The translations under genes were made by a program, and so were the position numbers. This document shows, one piece after another, positions 5,211 to 5,365 of a stretch of 5,365 nt of DNA (its first letter is position 1; each line of letters begins with the position of its first letter). The DNA comes from an uncultured Collinsella sp. Its GTDB lineage: Bacteria > Actinomycetota > Coriobacteriia > Coriobacteriales > Coriobacteriaceae. The notes beneath the pieces were generated by a model. It saw nothing but the letters and a program-made list of their open reading frames with translations, ran no database searches and had not been told where the DNA came from. The stretch lies in NCBI GenBank assembly GCA_902494605.1, contig CABUUG010000126.1, positions 1-5,365 on the forward strand. Reading direction: 5' to 3'.

Positions 5211-5255
5211 GTCCCCGGGTGCCGGCCCAAAAGGAACGTCCCCAACTGCCGGCAC
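5211..5255. repeat. GTCCCC tandem repeat next to the IS110 end
   Basis: GTCCCC (5211-5216) followed by TGCCGGC (5220-5226) recurs 27 bases later as GTCCCC (5238-5243) and TGCCGGC (5247-5253). In addition GTGCCGGC (5219-5226) is an inverted repeat of GCCGGCAC (5248-5255), so the region can fold. The shared GTCCCC/GGGGAC core links it loosely with the repeat at 385-465, though the rest differs. It looks like a REP-type dispersed repeat. Confidence 0.5.
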
Positions 5256-5306
5256 TTTAAAATGACCAGTCATTGGGTGTTCCTATAGTTTTGTCAACCG
5301 TCGGGG
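5256..5306 (-). mobile_element. Probable right-end noncoding DNA of an IS110-family element
   Basis: The 51 bases after the transposase stop contain the outward TTGACA box, then ACTATAGGAACACCC, then a short dyad AATGAC-x2-GTCATT (5261-5274). Beyond it come the GTCCCC repeats. The exact boundary cannot be set without the left end or an empty site; the outer limit given here is a guess. Confidence 0.35.
5292..5297 (-). promoter_or_regulatory. TTGACA box at the right end of the IS110-family element
   Basis: TTGACA lies 10 bases beyond the transposase stop codon on the minus strand and points outward. No -10 box sits at normal distance within the window. In IS110-family elements an outward -35 box in the right end can combine with a -10 box in the left end when the element circularises, making a junction promoter. 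The location fits that model; the left end is not available to confirm it. Confidence 0.4.
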
Positions 5307-5365
5307 CTACTCCCGGTAGGGCACCCGGTCGCGCATCACGGCGTATATCGCCCTGAGCCGCTTCC
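5307..5365 (-). CDS. IS110-family transposase, C-terminal fragment (cut by the window edge)
   Basis: The last 18 codons before a TAG stop read KRLRAIYAVMRDRVPYRE. A basic stretch, then I/VYAVMRD and a terminal PY followed by a charged residue, is the usual end of IS110/IS116/IS902-type transposases, which are DEDD-type enzymes with a serine-containing C-terminal domain. The 5' part continues beyond base 5365, so whether the gene is intact is unknown. The element's right boundary should lie a few tens of bases past the stop, between about 5256 and 5295. Confidence 0.65.
   Translation of the reverse strand, partial: KRLRAIYAVMRDRVPYRE

Noticed and set aside
4904..5245. Minus-strand frame of 113 codons
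   Set aside because: It starts at TTG inside the GTCCCC repeat, has no ribosome binding site, overlaps the start of the gene at 4907, and its product has no recognisable pattern.
5282..5297. Complete promoter TTGACA with TATAGG at the IS end
   Set aside because: The two boxes are only four bases apart, so they cannot work as a normal promoter together.

Overview
The window looks like chromosomal DNA of a fairly GC-rich, gut-type actinobacterium. Coriobacteriia, and Collinsella in particular, is my best guess. This rests on codon use, on strong GGAGG-type ribosome binding sites, on recognisable protein families (a CsoR-type repressor, a two-TM zinc-ribbon protein, and an AbiEi-like protein with a DUF559-like nuclease tail), and on dispersed GTCCCC repeats. 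It is inference from memory, not a database match.

Layout. Bases 1-1051 hold two plus-strand genes: a copper-sensor-type repressor (102-374), and a small membrane protein with a C-terminal zinc ribbon (521-994) that ends at a strong, probably bidirectional terminator. A GGGGACAG tandem repeat and nested hairpin lies between them. Bases 1102-2472 (minus) encode a cytoplasmic metal-dependent amidohydrolase of the imidazolonepropionase-like/Xaa-Pro dipeptidase type, with its own RBS and promoter. Bases 2600-4190 form a compact module: a minus-strand gene for an AbiEi-like/PD-(D/E)XK nuclease protein fills almost exactly the space between two 220-base palindromic repeat arrays. Bases 4200-4907 (minus) encode a conserved hypothetical protein resembling the non-zinc part of SEC-C-motif proteins. 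Bases 4921-5210 hold no gene I can support. The right edge is the 3' end of an IS110-family element: the last 18 codons of its transposase (minus, cut by the window) and a TTGACA box, next to a pair of GTCCCC repeats.

The most interesting part is the 2600-4190 module. Each array has six half-sites (consensus TGTCTCGATCTGTAACA) in alternating orientation, with starts 40, 41, 40, 40 and 40 bases apart. They form three hairpins, each with exactly 25 bases in the loop. The two arrays share length, spacing and unit-by-unit sequence, so they are homologous direct repeats on either side of the nuclease gene, and an 11-base direct repeat (GGCGACACCAG) lies outside both. This resembles the arrangement of REP sequences around a RAYT gene, but with a nuclease-like protein in place of the tyrosine transposase. 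Whether the protein acts on the repeats, is regulated by them, or merely sits between them cannot be settled from this sequence. Apart from the module, the genes look like independent housekeeping or accessory units rather than one pathway.
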